NCBI GenBank assembly: GCA_963693305.1
Contig: OY855905.1
Location: 3,459,701-3,523,700 of the forward strand
Source: Meandrina meandrites
Lineage: Eukaryota; Cnidaria; Anthozoa; Scleractinia; Meandrinidae
DNA length: 64,000 nucleotides
Direction of reading: 5' to 3'
Part shown: positions 11,077 to 22,663 of the stretch, in pieces
Layout: each line of letters begins with the position of its first letter
Numbering within the stretch: position 1 is the stretch's first letter
Program-made: the position numbers and the translations under genes
The notes under the pieces: generated by a model
What the model was told of the DNA's origin: nothing
Databases searched by the model: none
What the model saw: only the letters and a program-made list of their open reading frames with translations

Positions 11077-11372
11077 GGCTGAGGCGCGGTGGCCTAATGG
11101 TTAGTACGCTGGACTCCGGATCGAACGGTCCGGGTTCGAGCCCTGGCCGGGGCACTGCGTTGTGTTCTTGGGCAAGATACTTTACTCTCATAGTGCCTCT
11201 CTCCACCCAGGTGTATAAATGGGTACCGGCGAATTTACTGCTGCGGGTAACCCTGCGATGAACTAGCATCCCATCCAGGGGGGAGTAGGAATACTCCTGG
11301 TCGTTTCATGCTACGAAAACCGGGAGAAGCTCCGGCCTGGTGGGCCACTAGGCTCGAGGGCAGACTTTACCC
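11077..11372 (+). mobile_element. tRNA-derived SINE, copy 1
   Basis: The head GAGGCGCGGTGGCCTAATGG provides an A-box-like segment and GGTTCGAGCCC at 11133-11143 is a B-box. The body contains GGGCAAGATACTTTACTCTC and ATCCCATCCAGG, shared with copy 2 at 60353-60590. The tail around TGGGCCACTAGGCTCGAG is approximate. It is not a functional tRNA gene, because the cloverleaf does not close. Confidence 0.75.
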
Positions 11373-11968
11373 TCCTTAGCTGAAGGTCTAGATCCGCCAC
11401 TGAGAGCGGCAAATTGAGCACTTTGTTTTCAATTTCAGCGTTATGAAAGGTAAACTTACAATGGAAATTCACAAGAATGTGATTGAGCGTCGGCAATCCA
11501 ATTAGAGTTTCTTCAAGCCAAGGTCATTAAAACCGTCGTCAATCTTGCTGGTAATTTTTATCCAGTTTCAGCATTTTTCGGAGAATAAAAATTAATAGCA
11601 GCTGCGACATTTTAAATTGCAAAGCGAGTATCATCACTTTAACGGAAGAAGAAATGTAATGCAAACTGTATGGTTATCGGAGTTGTTGCAACTCAGGAAA
11701 ACTATTTTTTTCAGCAACTGAGAAATAAAATGACTTTTAGGAGACCTCAGAGAAATCTTACCACTTAGGTGATGAAATTTGCTGGTGCGTACCAGCGCAG
11801 ATATAGAAAGGCGAAAAGAAACGCTGAGTGATAAAATGTTTAATTGGTTAAAAAGTGTTTGAAATGACCAGTTGTATTTAGATGTAAGTGCTGTCTGGTG
11901 TCAGTTACTTGTTGTAACTGGAAAAGGTTACGGGAATATTTTTGCGTTTTGTTTCGTAATATAAAGAA

Positions 11969-14229
11969 ATGGAACAGGCGGCCATTTTTCTCTCTCTTCT
12001 CTTCTGTGGAGTATTAGGTATGTCTTAAACGTGTACTAATATAACAGAAAAACTGTTGTAATTCTCTATTACGGAAAAGAGCAGTTTTAAATCATCAGCT
12101 GGTGTGGTCACTCTTTGTCCCAATGTTCGTAACGTTTTCTGGTTATATTTTGTCTTTAAATGGCAGGAAATGTAGATATCGTGGGTAAAAAACAAAAACA
12201 AAAAACAAAACAGTTGCTTCTATTTGTTCATTAGTCTGCCAGACATAATCAGTTAATTTGTATTCTATCCGCACAGTTATGTTTACCTATACCCGCCGTG
12301 TTAACACAAATACACGGCAGAATGGAAGCGGAATTTTTATCAGCTCATGCGACCATTGTCGAAAAAGAAAAACAATACTGAGGATTATGTCGCTTGAGTT
12401 GATGAAGAAAATCGCGCTTTCAAGAATTTTTTTTCCTGAAATGGTTTACGAAAATCGAAACAACCACAAACAACACACACGCCGCGCTTAATTGGGTTCA
12501 CTGGAGAAGCGAGCGTCCCTTCTTCACTTTACAACTATTTATTTGATTTATTTGCGAGGACTGGTTTTGCAACAGATTAACTCTGTACAACATTGTTATT
12601 CGTCAGGGACCATCGGTAATCAGGGAAGATTAACAGAGCGGTTATCTTTAAACTGTTAGAATGCGAGAGCGATCATTTAATGCAAACATTTGAAACATTG
12701 TCAGAACACTCAGGGAGTTTCCTAGTCTGAAATGTCATCCGTCCTCTCTTCCTTACCCCCCAGAGGGAAGAGAGGACGGATGACATTTCAGACTAGGATT
12801 TTCCAAGTCGGTGCCGTGCATACCGACCATTTGATTGAGAATTATTAATAGCAGATGAATAGTTATTAATAGCTGATCTATGGTAATTGCTAGAAGTTAA
12901 ACTTACTTTCTACAATGATGATGTAGCCGTAATCTGACGTAATCTGAAGCGGCGCAAGAGAGATATCTATCTATCAGGGTGAAACTCTATTTTGAATTCT
13001 TACAAAAAATATCTCAGCGGCTAAAAGTACAACTTTTTTTCCTGCCCCTTCCCTACAAGGCAGTCCAATAAACCATACTGGAGAGCGCCGTCAATATGTG
13101 AGTTACCCTACCGGATGTGACGGTTATAGCATTCCGTGTTATTCAAGACCAGAATCTGCGTGTGAGATGCGGCACCGGATAAACCAGCCTGACTGGACTA
13201 AACCGGTTTGTAACCCGGACGGAAGTTACAGGGAGTATCAGTGCGAGGCGTATTCTCGCTCTAAATGTTGGTGTGTGTATGACAATGGAATGATGATCCC
13301 AGGTATGTATGCGTCATGTACACTCTCAAAAATGATGGATATCTAATTTTTCCTTACCAATACAATACATTCCCAGACAGACAGGAGATGGGAATAAAGA
13401 GAATGATCAACAGGGACAAATTGTTTTGATTCTTTGTGGGCAGATATGTTCAGGATTGAACGCCAATGATTTGTATGCTCTTTATGATAAGCATCACAAA
13501 GTGTCCCAGTGCTGTCAAATATATAGAATGAAAATGTCAAATAACCCAGTCAAACATGCAGTACTTATTAAGCAAGATTGCGTTAGGTTCTGGATATAAA
13601 TGGAGGTTTGACATACGTTTCAACCAATTTGCAGTAAGACAGTACCTCTCTGGAACCTCTATTTTCAGTCACCCGCTGTAAACACTACCTCTATTGTTAT
13701 TCAGAGCTAGCGGCATTGTCATGACCTGTTGTCTATTGTTTTGAAAACCAATGAATTAACTCGTTCCGAGAGGTAGTGGTGATCCCCGATTTGAACTGAG
13801 TAACGTATTAATATTATACAACAGTTATTTTGCACTGTTCTCGACAGATGCAAACTTCAAATAATTATTGAATTGTTCAGTCCTTACCCAGTCCTCACTC
13901 AGTGATGCCTAAGCAGTTTGTACGCAATTTTATGTCTTTATTTAATTTTTTTTTCAGGCACAGAGAAGGAACTTCATGATGCAAACGTAGAGCACGATAA
14001 ACTAAACTGTGCTGAAGCTAAGAAAAACGCTCCGCCAGCTCCCAGTCCCCCGCCCGTCGGCGCGCCTTTCACAGACACAAGAATAGGATGGCACCTGGCT
14101 TACAGAGACGCAGCCTATGCTTACTTCAAGTGCCCAAGCCCCTGTTACTGGCCCTGCCCGTGCAAACCTGGGCAGCAGTTTTACAATCCTTATTATCCAG
14201 CCTCAGTAGTTCATCCCGCACCAGTCCCC

Positions 14230-14264
<35 letters not shown>

Positions 14265-15150
14265 AGCGGCCGCTCCAGTCTTAGTGCCAGCTCCATTATA
14301 CTATCCTTACCAAGCCCCCGCGACCAATTACATGGTACGCTAGGTTCTTCCTTCACACAGTGCAAACGGACAGCTTAAATAATCAGAATCACTAAAGCTG
14401 AGATTTGATTTGATAAGGTCCGTATCGGTGACGTACGCTCCACGTGGATCAAAATTTTCTGCAGGGCCTCTGATTGGATCTTATTTTGCGGGAAAATTCA
14501 AAACCGAGCAACAACCAATCAGAGAAGCTACACGGATTCTGTACAGTGACGTCATCAGCACGGAATTTTCTGGTCAAATTTCGTATTTCTCTCACTGGGC
14601 GAAGAATTGAACGCGAGATAAGGAACTCGGATGCATTTTTACTTAATTATAGCTGTTTCGCTTTATTTGTTTGTTTTACTCTTAAATTATTTATTGTGGT
14701 CGTTCTGGCTGGACCATCCACCATTAGTCCATGTATGTATACGTTATAAAACAAGCAATTGTTGCTGTATCTACGTGTAATTACATTAGAAGAGTTTAGA
14801 GTGTTTTCCAATGGTCCAACTGATTTATTTTGTGAATGAACCATAGAAAATGCATGAACTCGTAAGCGAAGCACATTGTCGACTATAAGGTAGCTTCACT
14901 AAACTAGTAACGACTTTTAGTATACAAGGGCTCATGTCCAGGCTTAACCAACTACAAAATTAGCCAGATTTAACCATTCAACGTTATTCTTTGCCAGGTT
15001 CCTTATCCTGATAGCTGTCCAGACCCTTGTCCAGAACCATGTCCCTGCCAAAAGAATGGACTCGGACTGTCATCCGAGACAGAAAACAAGAAGGCTGAAA
15101 ACAAGAACGAGAAAGAGATTGCAAAAGAAAACAAGGAAAATGAAGACTAG
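11969..15150 (+). CDS. secreted thyroglobulin type-1 / Cys-Pro-rich protein, 273 aa
   Basis: Spliced from four exons: 11969-12017, 13060-13302, 13958-14334 and 14998-15150. Phases are 1, 1 and 0, all introns are GT-AG, and it ends at TAG. Residues 1-17 (MEQAAIFLSLLFCGVLG) form a signal peptide. Residues about 43-115 are a thyroglobulin type-1 domain with QC (77-78), CWCV (86-89), the PGT after the third exon join and a last Cys at 115. A Pro-rich linker follows, then CPSPCYWPCPC (156-166), a Pro-Ala repeat (about 184-205), a second CPDPCPEPCPC (230-240) and a Lys/Glu/Asn-rich C-terminus. Tg1 domains often bind or inhibit cysteine proteases. The twin Cx3Cx3CxC motifs suggest disulfide cross-linking outside the cell, perhaps in matrix or nematocyst wall (inference). 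Reading through the third donor would give a shorter form ending at 14343. A weak ATTAAA poly(A) signal is at 15159. Confidence 0.85.
12720..12798. repeat. perfect 33-bp inverted repeat in intron 1 of the Tg1 gene
   Basis: Arms 12720-12752 and 12766-12798 are perfect reverse complements (starting TCCTAGTCTGAAATG) around a 13-nt loop rich in C. It would fold into a strong RNA hairpin in the pre-mRNA. Confidence 0.85.
13634..13786. mobile_element. short MITE, CACTACCTCTC-type ends (copy 1)
   Basis: Inverted ends CAGTACCTCTCTGGAAC and GTTCCGAGAGGTAGTG. The body (ACCTCTATTTTCA, CCCGCTGTAAACACTAC, GTTATTCAG) is shared with the partial copy at 63836-64000. It lies in intron 2 of the Tg1 gene. Confidence 0.6.
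14335..14997. other. intron 3 of the Tg1 gene
   Basis: 663-bp GT-AG intron. No repeat with readable ends and no nested gene was recognised. Confidence 0.6.
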
Positions 15151-15284
15151 AAACAGTCATTAAATCTCTTGCACGTTATATGATCTGTGTCTGCCTGGAT
15201 CTGAGATGGGGAAATGCGTAGTCATATTTGTTAAGTTTTACTTTGTTGACCCTATTTCCTGAAAACCGATTGAATGGAATAACG

Positions 15285-15465
15285 AGCAGGAGAGCGAACG
15301 AATCCACGAACGAGCAAACGAGCGAACGAACGAAAGAACGAACGAATGAATAAACGAACTTAAACGAAACGAACGAACGAACAAACGAGCTTTAACGAAG
15401 AAACGAACAATCCATACGAACGACCAAACGAACAAACGAGCTTTAACAAACGAACGAACGCCGGT
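15285..15465. repeat. degenerate GAAC microsatellite
   Basis: Runs of GAAC/AAAC units (GAACGAACGAAC with interruptions), including a duplicated AACAAACGAGCTTTAAC segment, immediately left of the next TTAA-flanked element. Confidence 0.75.
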
Positions 15466-15466
15466 T

Positions 15467-15887
15467 TTAAGGCGGGGGTACACCTGAAGCCTGTTTTTCT
15501 ACCGCTAAACTTGGTTTAATGCGAATATCTCGTCAGCACTTCAAGTAATCCAGAAACTCTATGCTCATTTCACACTTGAAAGCTATGTTTAGCGGTGTTT
15601 TGTAAATTTTCTGGTGATTTTTGGGGATGTTTGGGAAGAGATAGTTTTTCTCAAAGGATTAGTAAAATTTGGAGAAATAAGAAATATTAAAGATTTAATG
15701 TGATTTTAAAGTTAGAATTTTAAGTTAAAAATTAGTATATGGACACCCAAACAGTCCCCTGGCAACCTGGGGTGCCCTTGCGTGGGGGTCAACTCTCTGT
15801 TGGTGTTCCAAAAATAATTTTCTTTCTTCTATCCCTTCCATAAACCTCTTAAAATTTCACTCAAAATCGGGTGTACCCCCACCTTAA
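15467..15887. mobile_element. TTAA-flanked short inverted-repeat element
   Basis: The element 15471-15883 begins GGCGGGGGTACACC and ends GGTGTACCCCCACC, with TTAA directly outside each end. The interior is non-coding. The TTAA duplication suggests piggyBac-type mobilisation. Confidence 0.65.
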
Positions 15888-18690
15888 GAGAATTGCGAAG
15901 TGCGAGGTATTAAATTAGAATACAAATGATTATACCCACACAAGGCTCAGAAGACATCATCGTGTTCTGAGAGAAATAGAGGGAATCTAGGCGAAGTTTT
16001 TTGTTTTAAAAAAAGTGTTTTAGGAACACCAGCTGTTTTACTAAGTGTTTTAAAAAAATCGTACGCCAATCCGGTTTGTTTGTCTGAGTCTTGTCTGAGT
16101 CATGACGTCATTCGCCCGCTTCGCTATTGGAACAGCAATTCCAGTGAAAGATTTAACTTTATCTTTTTGTGCGAAAAGAAATTCCAAAAAACGCACGAAT
16201 AAACTTAAGACTGAATGCATGAACACGAATGAAGGAATATATGAAACTCGGAATTTTATTAGACAGACACTTAAAATGGCTGGAGGCCATATTTTTTGCA
16301 TCCTGGCAATTTTAAATTTAGACGCAAATACAAAATCAGAAAACATCAGTTTATCAGTTTACTGATAAGGAATTGAAATCATTCCTGAAACGCAAGGCTC
16401 AGGCAGACGGAGAAGATATTGTCACCCAGATTAACTTTTTCAATTGAAATGTAAATCTAATTAATTTCTTGCGCATAGCAAAATATATCCGGGCTAATTT
16501 CAAAGTGTTCAATTTTCACATCATCTCGATTCCAGCAGTTGTTGAATGAACAGCAAAATTAGCCGAGGTTGTTTGTTTGCCGTTTTACATAAGAACTCTC
16601 TTATCCATCAAGAAATCAAAACAGACTTGACAGACATAAATATCCGAACTAATTTCAAAGGGTTCCAACATCCGAGTATCTCGACTCCAGCAGCTGTCGA
16701 GCAGCAAAAAATTGCTGTGGTTATTTGTTTGTTGTTTTGCGTAAAAACTCTCTTATCCATCAAGTTAAATCAAGCTAGAGAGGGGGACCCCAAAAATATC
16801 GACATAAAAATCAGCTCGATTAAAGAAAAATATTGTTTTTATTTCGTATTACTTGATCATCGGTCTTGCTTTTCTCGCAATGAATTTATGTTAAAATTTA
16901 AACGGTCTTTTAAGCCAGGTATCTGACTGCTTGATAATTTGTTTTCCAAATTTCCGCGCAGAAAAATATTAAATAAAATAGAGTGTGAGTGTTATGGTTA
17001 GATTATATCTTTGGTTAAAATTTTATTTTGCTGTGTTTTTAACTTCTTCGTTATAAATAACCATACACTTATGAAATCTGTTTTCCAAATTTCCGCGCAG
17101 AAAAATATTAAATAAAATAGGGTGTAACTGTTATGGTTCAATTATATCCTTGGTTAAAATTTTATTTTGCTGTGTTTTTAACTTTTTCGTTATAAATAAC
17201 CATACCCAAAAACATAGGAAAATAAAATTTGAACCAAAGATAAAATTGAACCATACCAATTCCACAGAAACTATATTCTTAAATACGGATGCATAGAAAA
17301 AAGATAGACAATTTTTATCAAACCTTTGCCGGTTGGCAAGCTTATAAATTGTCTCTAAAATAAAACTAAAATAACGTTAAAATATTAAAAAGCATCTAAA
17401 CAAATTGAGCTCAAACAGCCAGCGATTATGAATTAAACCAAATGAAACCCTTCTCATGCAGTGAATCTGCGTTTCGGGGGGTCTGAATTATTTTTTCATT
17501 CTGATTAATCTAAAAATAACCAAAAATGATTGATATCAATTTTTAGCTCAATTTTTGTTTTCACTGAAAAACAAATTTGAACGAAAGTTCATACCGTCAA
17601 AGGGAGATTGGATTGACATAAAACGGCTCGAATACTGTTGCGAGTTTCATAAGTGGATTATATTTCATCGTTAAGACAGCGTGCAAAGAATATCCTGGCC
17701 GATAGTCCGGGGCTAGTAGATTTTAACCATCACTTGCCCGACAGGCAACTGACATTTATTTGACTTATTAATTTGATAGTTGGCAGATGAAGTTATTTTA
17801 CGCCACTGCGGAGAAAACCCTTTGGGCTAACACACAATGACTTTAACTTGCCTAAAGGACAACTTGGAAAATCTGTTTTTTCTTGCCCTGTTCGCAGACG
17901 TTTAGTCGCCCCAACTAATAACGGACGCAAATTTGATTGTACCAAAAATTTGAAACAAGAAAATGAAGTGAGACAGGTGTAATTCTCGCTTGCTTGTGCA
18001 AGATCACTTTAGTACCTGCGCACGTACCCGTCTGTGACTAGGCTTCAGTTTGTCTGTTCGCTTATCGTTAAACAACTGCGGGGCAAATGAAATGCAGTTT
18101 GCAATGTAAATCGTGCTAGATAACAAAATGTCAAATGCGAACCAAACAAAGTTATTTTGTTTATAAATTAACGTCCTTGTTTGGCCTGAGGATACTTATT
18201 TTTTACACATTTGTCAGAAAAACTGAAAACGAAAGTTAATTACTGTTCCGTATCAATTTCATGTTGACCAGTTACGTATTGTTGTCAAAGCATATGGACA
18301 AATTTTATTGTCCACCGACGAAAAAATCTTCTTAAGATAGAAATAATAATAGTAAAAATATTTAGCAGCTTATATACAGGGAGGGTATGGACTGTTTGAG
18401 ATCGCCGGTAAAATTGCAGTTTGAATGAGTGAAGCACAAACATTTTTTATTTAGCTTGTTGGCAGGTTTGAGAAATGAGGTCTCGTAAGTTCGATTTGAT
18501 CTTCAATTTGAATCTAAAGCCAGTTAACGCGTTGTATACAGATCAAGAAACATTTCAATAAAATGCTATCATCCTTCGGTATCTTTTAAAAACAACGCAG
18601 TTTGTTTAATCATAAAAAAAAACACCGCCGGGATAAGAGGAAATCGAATGAGGAAGGAAGCCTGCTAAGTGCAAATACGTGTGGTAGGCG
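15888..18690. other. intergenic, AT-rich, two local duplications
   Basis: No gene recognised. It holds an imperfect ~150-bp duplication (about 16531-16620 against 16682-16770, sharing AACTCTCTTATCCATCAAG) and the cleaner tandem pair listed separately. The remainder is unassigned. Confidence 0.4.
16940..17205. repeat. tandem duplication, 139-bp period, two copies
   Basis: Two adjacent near-identical copies start with TTTTCCAAATTTCCGCGCAG at 16942 and 17081 and end with ATAAATAACCATAC. Confidence 0.8.
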
Positions 18691-18699
18691 TTGTTTTTG

Positions 18700-18833
18700 T
18701 GTGTCGTGCGTCAAGGCATGGGCTGCACGCGTCGCCTGAGCTTCAAGGGTTTTATGTCGTCTGGCACGTGAGTTGAACTCGATTGGCACGCTACCGGCTA
18801 CTCAGTTACACAACAAAGCATCTCGCTTGGACG
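18700..18833 (+). other. possible 5' UTR exon of the first GPCR gene
   Basis: A GC-richer island ends in a strong donor, GGACG|GTAAGT, at 18834 and lies upstream of the GPCR coding exon in the same orientation. The matching acceptor is not certain (a candidate AAG lies near 20034). No transcript evidence. Confidence 0.25.
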
Positions 18834-19560
18834 GTAAGTAAAACTTTTAAACTTCTTTACATTAAAAAACGTTTCTACGACGACTTTCAAAATTTCAAAA
18901 CCATTTAACACAACGTGTGACAAGAAACTTCGCGATTACGGCTTGTATTTCGTGTTTTATACCAAACAATACGGTTTCAGTGTATTGCATTGCGAGTGAT
19001 TCGTTGAAGTTGTCTTAATAGAAGAGAAGAAAATATTGCGTTTTTAATGTTTGAAGACTTTTGCACCCAATTTGGTTGCGTAGTTGCGGAAAAGGAAAAA
19101 AAAACATCCTTTTACAAGTGGCCCAGGCTTGAGTTACATAAGAATCCAAAAATAAGGATTTGCAGGGGCGGAAACTGTTAAATATTTAAACCTGTATGTA
19201 CGAGCGAGTTTTGAAAAAAATGCTTTACCTCGCTGAAGTCGTTTGTTTGTTTTCACTGACGTTTCTTGGTCGATTTATGTCTCTTAAGGTGGTTTTTAAT
19301 CCCACAGCCTTGCCTTCTCCTGAATGAAAAAAAAAACCGCTAAGCGAGCTAAGTTATTTTTGAGTCCATCTTAGGGAGGGTCAATCTTCCCTTGTTTCCA
19401 ACAAAAAATTCCTTTTGGGTTCCCGTGTTCCCTTAAAGTATTTCTTCGATCTTCGTGTTTCCTGTGTTTCCTAAACTATGCTTTGTTCCCCCTTTCCTAG
19501 TTTTATTTCTCTTTCATTCCCATGTTCCCAAAAAGGTTATGGCCATGTTCCTTTGCTTCC

Positions 19561-19626
19561 GGAAACCCCTGGGAGGGAAACCCCGGAAACCCCTGGGAGG
19601 GAGACCCCGGAAACCCCTGGGAGGGG
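19561..19626. repeat. 24-bp minisatellite, 2.75 copies
   Basis: Units GGAAACCCCTGGGAGGG plus a variable A/G-ACCCC start at 19561, 19585 and 19609. Confidence 0.85.
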
Positions 19627-20210
19627 CTCATTTTTCATCAAAACTCGCTCATATTTTCGACAGGTTTAACATTCAACTATCTCTTCCCTTACAAATCCTT
19701 TTATTTCGACTGTTATGCCACTTTTCGTTCAACACGTATATCTGCTTCCCTCCGTCTTACCGATAAAAATATGGCTGCTAATTTGTTCGTGAAAAGAAAA
19801 AATAACTGCGACTATAGCTGCTTAAAATATATCTTCACCAAAATACGCGGCATCTAAATATATTTTTTTTATTTTATAGAAAAATGAGTTTTGCCATGTC
19901 TTCTACTTCGACTTGAAGAAAAACTGATCAATCGAGAAACAAGAGCAGGTGGATGCATACAAGATAAGAGTTATCAGATTGTTTGACAAAATTCTCCTTC
20001 ATATGAATCTTATTTTGTGTTTCTACTTGTAAAGTTACCATTCGTGGTGGTTTTGTAGAACGTTGACTGAACTTGTTGTGCGGATGGTTTAACTGCTCAC
20101 AAAATCACGACTCTCAAGAGTAATTGCGTGGCGTGACTTCAGATGTGACATATTGCGTGACTTTGGAAAGTTTGTCACGGTATAAAAGTGTACCGGTGGA
20201 TTAATAAACA

Positions 20211-22468
20211 ATGTATCTACACACTTCTAAATCTGACCTAACAAATACTACAAGTTTATCCGCGGATAGCTGGACTCCGACGCTAGATCCTGAAGTCATT
20301 GTGAACATAGTGTTTTTTATCTTACTGGCTCTTACAATAATCCCAGCAAATCTTCTCGTTCTCGCGTCGATATACGTCAACTATCGCCTACGCAGTCCCG
20401 AATACATCCTGATATTATCTTTATCACTGGCCGATCTCATGGTGGGAATATTCCTTCTTCCGGTTAGAACACTAGAACTCCTGTCCATTGAGTACACGAG
20501 ACAATTCATGTGGTGTAAAATGACGATATGTCTGGCGTTACTCAGTTTGACTGCCTCCCTGCTTAATCTTCTGGCTGTAACCATGGACAGGTTTCTGGCA
20601 ATTTCCTATTCTCTGAAGTATAAGAACTTTATAACACTGAATAGAATTTACGTTACAGTCGCCGCGGTTTGGATCGCTGCGCTAACAGTTTCTTTAATGC
20701 CGCTGATTGGCGCTGGGACGAAATCCATGGAAACTTCCCGCCTTCAACACTTATGCCGTTTCGCGGACGTTTTGGGAGAAACCTACTTGTTGCTGTACTT
20801 CGTTTTTATTTGTGCCACGCCAACCATGCTGATAACTGTGGCGTACTTCAAGATCTTTCTTCTTGCACGCAGCCAGGAGAGGCGAATTGCCTCGCTACAG
20901 GTATATGATGAAGAAGTCTCGGTGCAGCTGGCGGTTCGGAAGCAGAGCTCGAAGCAGGTTGTGTTTATAAGGGAGTCTAAAGCTGCCAAGACGATAGGTA
21001 TGATTTAGAAATTCTATAACGTTATAGCTTATTTGCGTTACGGTAAAGAGATGCACTGGGTTAGGGATTAGAATTTAAATGAGCCGCTATGATTTAGATC
21101 CAGGTTTAGACTGACACTTCTATGGTTTTTTAAAACTTTGTAATTGTATATTTTAAAATTAGCCCGGAACTCATACAATTCTACTCAGGAGCAAGATCCT
21201 AACTTTGTAACTTAGAACTTAATTGTGAAAACTATCGCGTATCTACGAAACGTCATATTCAACTTTATGCTACCATTTAATCTCATCAGTTATCATTTCT
21301 CTGGCGTGCGCGCGTCAGACGTGGAACATCTAATATATAAACATGTTTCTATGGGGCGTATTTGAAGTGACGTACAGTGTAAGCAACGACCTAAACAAAG
21401 AAATAAAACACCTGCTAGGTAGATTAGAGTGCTCAAAATCCCTTCGTTTGCTGACTTGACTCGAAACTACAGGTTCAAATCCTTAATAACAGGCCAATAC
21501 ATGATAAAGTATTTTTAAATTACTCCCCAAAACGTCATTGTTTCCAATTGCAACAAAACGGGTATTTGTCACGCGGGTTATACAAGTTGGGATTAAAATT
21601 CCGAATCTTCTTTCGTAGGATTTCAAATATCTTGGGTTTGTTACACGTATGCTTTTTGAAATCCTACGAAAAATTATTTTACTTTTTTGGAAACTGGCAC
21701 TGAATAATTCAGAAAGGTCTGTATGTTCACCACGTCAAATGATTTCGTAATACGTAGAAAGGTTTTGTTATTCAGTAAGCCAAAAACCCATAAAAAGAGA
21801 TACATTACTTTCACACCTAAGCTCAAAACCTAAGCCTCTTTACATCTGTGTTATCCTGGACTCTCTTTTCTCGCGCCCGGGCTCAACCCTAGACTTGCTA
21901 CAAGTCGACCTCACGAGTTAAATAAGCGAGCGAAGCGAGCTGTTGGAGCGAGCGAATTGAAAGTCTAGCTCAACCCCAGCGCGAAAGGGAGAGTTCGGGA
22001 ACTGGACTAACCTACCTTCCAACCCAAATAGATTGTCAAGAGAAAGGCGCTGTATTTTTTATAATTATAGCTAAGTAATTTTTCTTAATTTTACACTATT
22101 GTTGTTTTCTTGCAGCGATTGTCATAGGCTTGTTCTATTTGTGCTGGGTCCCATTCTTTGCCGACATCTTGGTGACAATCTTCAAGCAGGAAGCTGTATC
22201 GTATCTTTTCACAGCCATTGTCTCGTCCATCGTATACTCTAACTCCGCAATCAATCCGCTGGTTTATGGATGTCTTAATCAAGAATTTAAGAACACTTAC
22301 AAGCGATTGGTCAAAGGCCTCTGCCATCCCCCTCGACCCAGGTGCCTCTCTGACGATGCGACCTTGACCCAGGCCACTATCATGACAACAGTTACTGCTA
22401 CAATTCCGACCACGCAACTGGAAGCTGCAACGAAGAACTTTAGTCCAGTTTCATACTTTGATGACTGA
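20211..22468 (+). CDS. class A (rhodopsin-family) GPCR 1, 379 aa, two exons
   Basis: Exons 20211-20997 and 22116-22468 join in phase 1 (GT-AG). TM1 carries the conserved Asn (PANLLVLASI), TM2 has LSLADLMVG, and TM3 starts at Cys (WCKM) and ends MDRF in place of DRY. TM4 has a Trp and a Pro, ECL2 has the partner Cys (HLCRF), TM5 ends with a Tyr, TM6 has FYLCWVPFF and TM7 has NSAINPLVYG followed by helix 8. NTT near residue 12 is an N-glycosylation site. Position 3.32 is Ala, not Asp, so it is unlikely to bind a biogenic amine. The ligand is unknown; adenosine/melatonin-like cnidarian orphans are the nearest style. The cytoplasmic tail is short and Thr-rich, with one Cys after KGL. A TATAAAAG at 20181 is only 30 bp upstream of the ATG. 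A possible poly(A) signal lies at 23168-23173. It is paralogous to the GPCR at 45826-49932. Confidence 0.9.
20998..22115. other. intron of GPCR 1, with a short inverted repeat
   Basis: 1.1 kb intron. At about 21857-21996 the ends CTCTCTTTTCTCGCGC and GCGCGAAAGGGAGAG are inverted around a GCGAGCGAAGCGAGC core, suggesting a small non-autonomous element. Confidence 0.5.
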
Positions 22469-22663
22469 CACCTCAGTGGAAAAACTGATGTTGGCCTTGT
22501 TCTTGTCATATTACTAAAAAAAAAAACAGCATTGATTGTTTCCAATCAAATTGGTTTGACCAGAGTTGAACTCCATTGGCCATTAACTCTGGTTTGACAG
22601 TCCTACATGAATATCTTCTCTGAGAGATTTTGATCGTCGAAGCCAAGAAAGTATTACTAAACA

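Noticed and set aside
11084..11156. tRNA gene on the plus strand
   Set aside because: A and B boxes are present, but the acceptor stem does not pair and the body continues into a SINE.
14088..14378. Overlapping Ser/Gly-rich and Glu/Pro-rich open frames
   Set aside because: They are other-frame readings of the Pro-Ala codon repeat in exon 3 of the Tg1 gene.
20181..20188. TATAAAAG as promoter of GPCR 1
   Set aside because: It would place transcription start at or inside the start codon (30 bp spacing). A leader exon further upstream is more likely.
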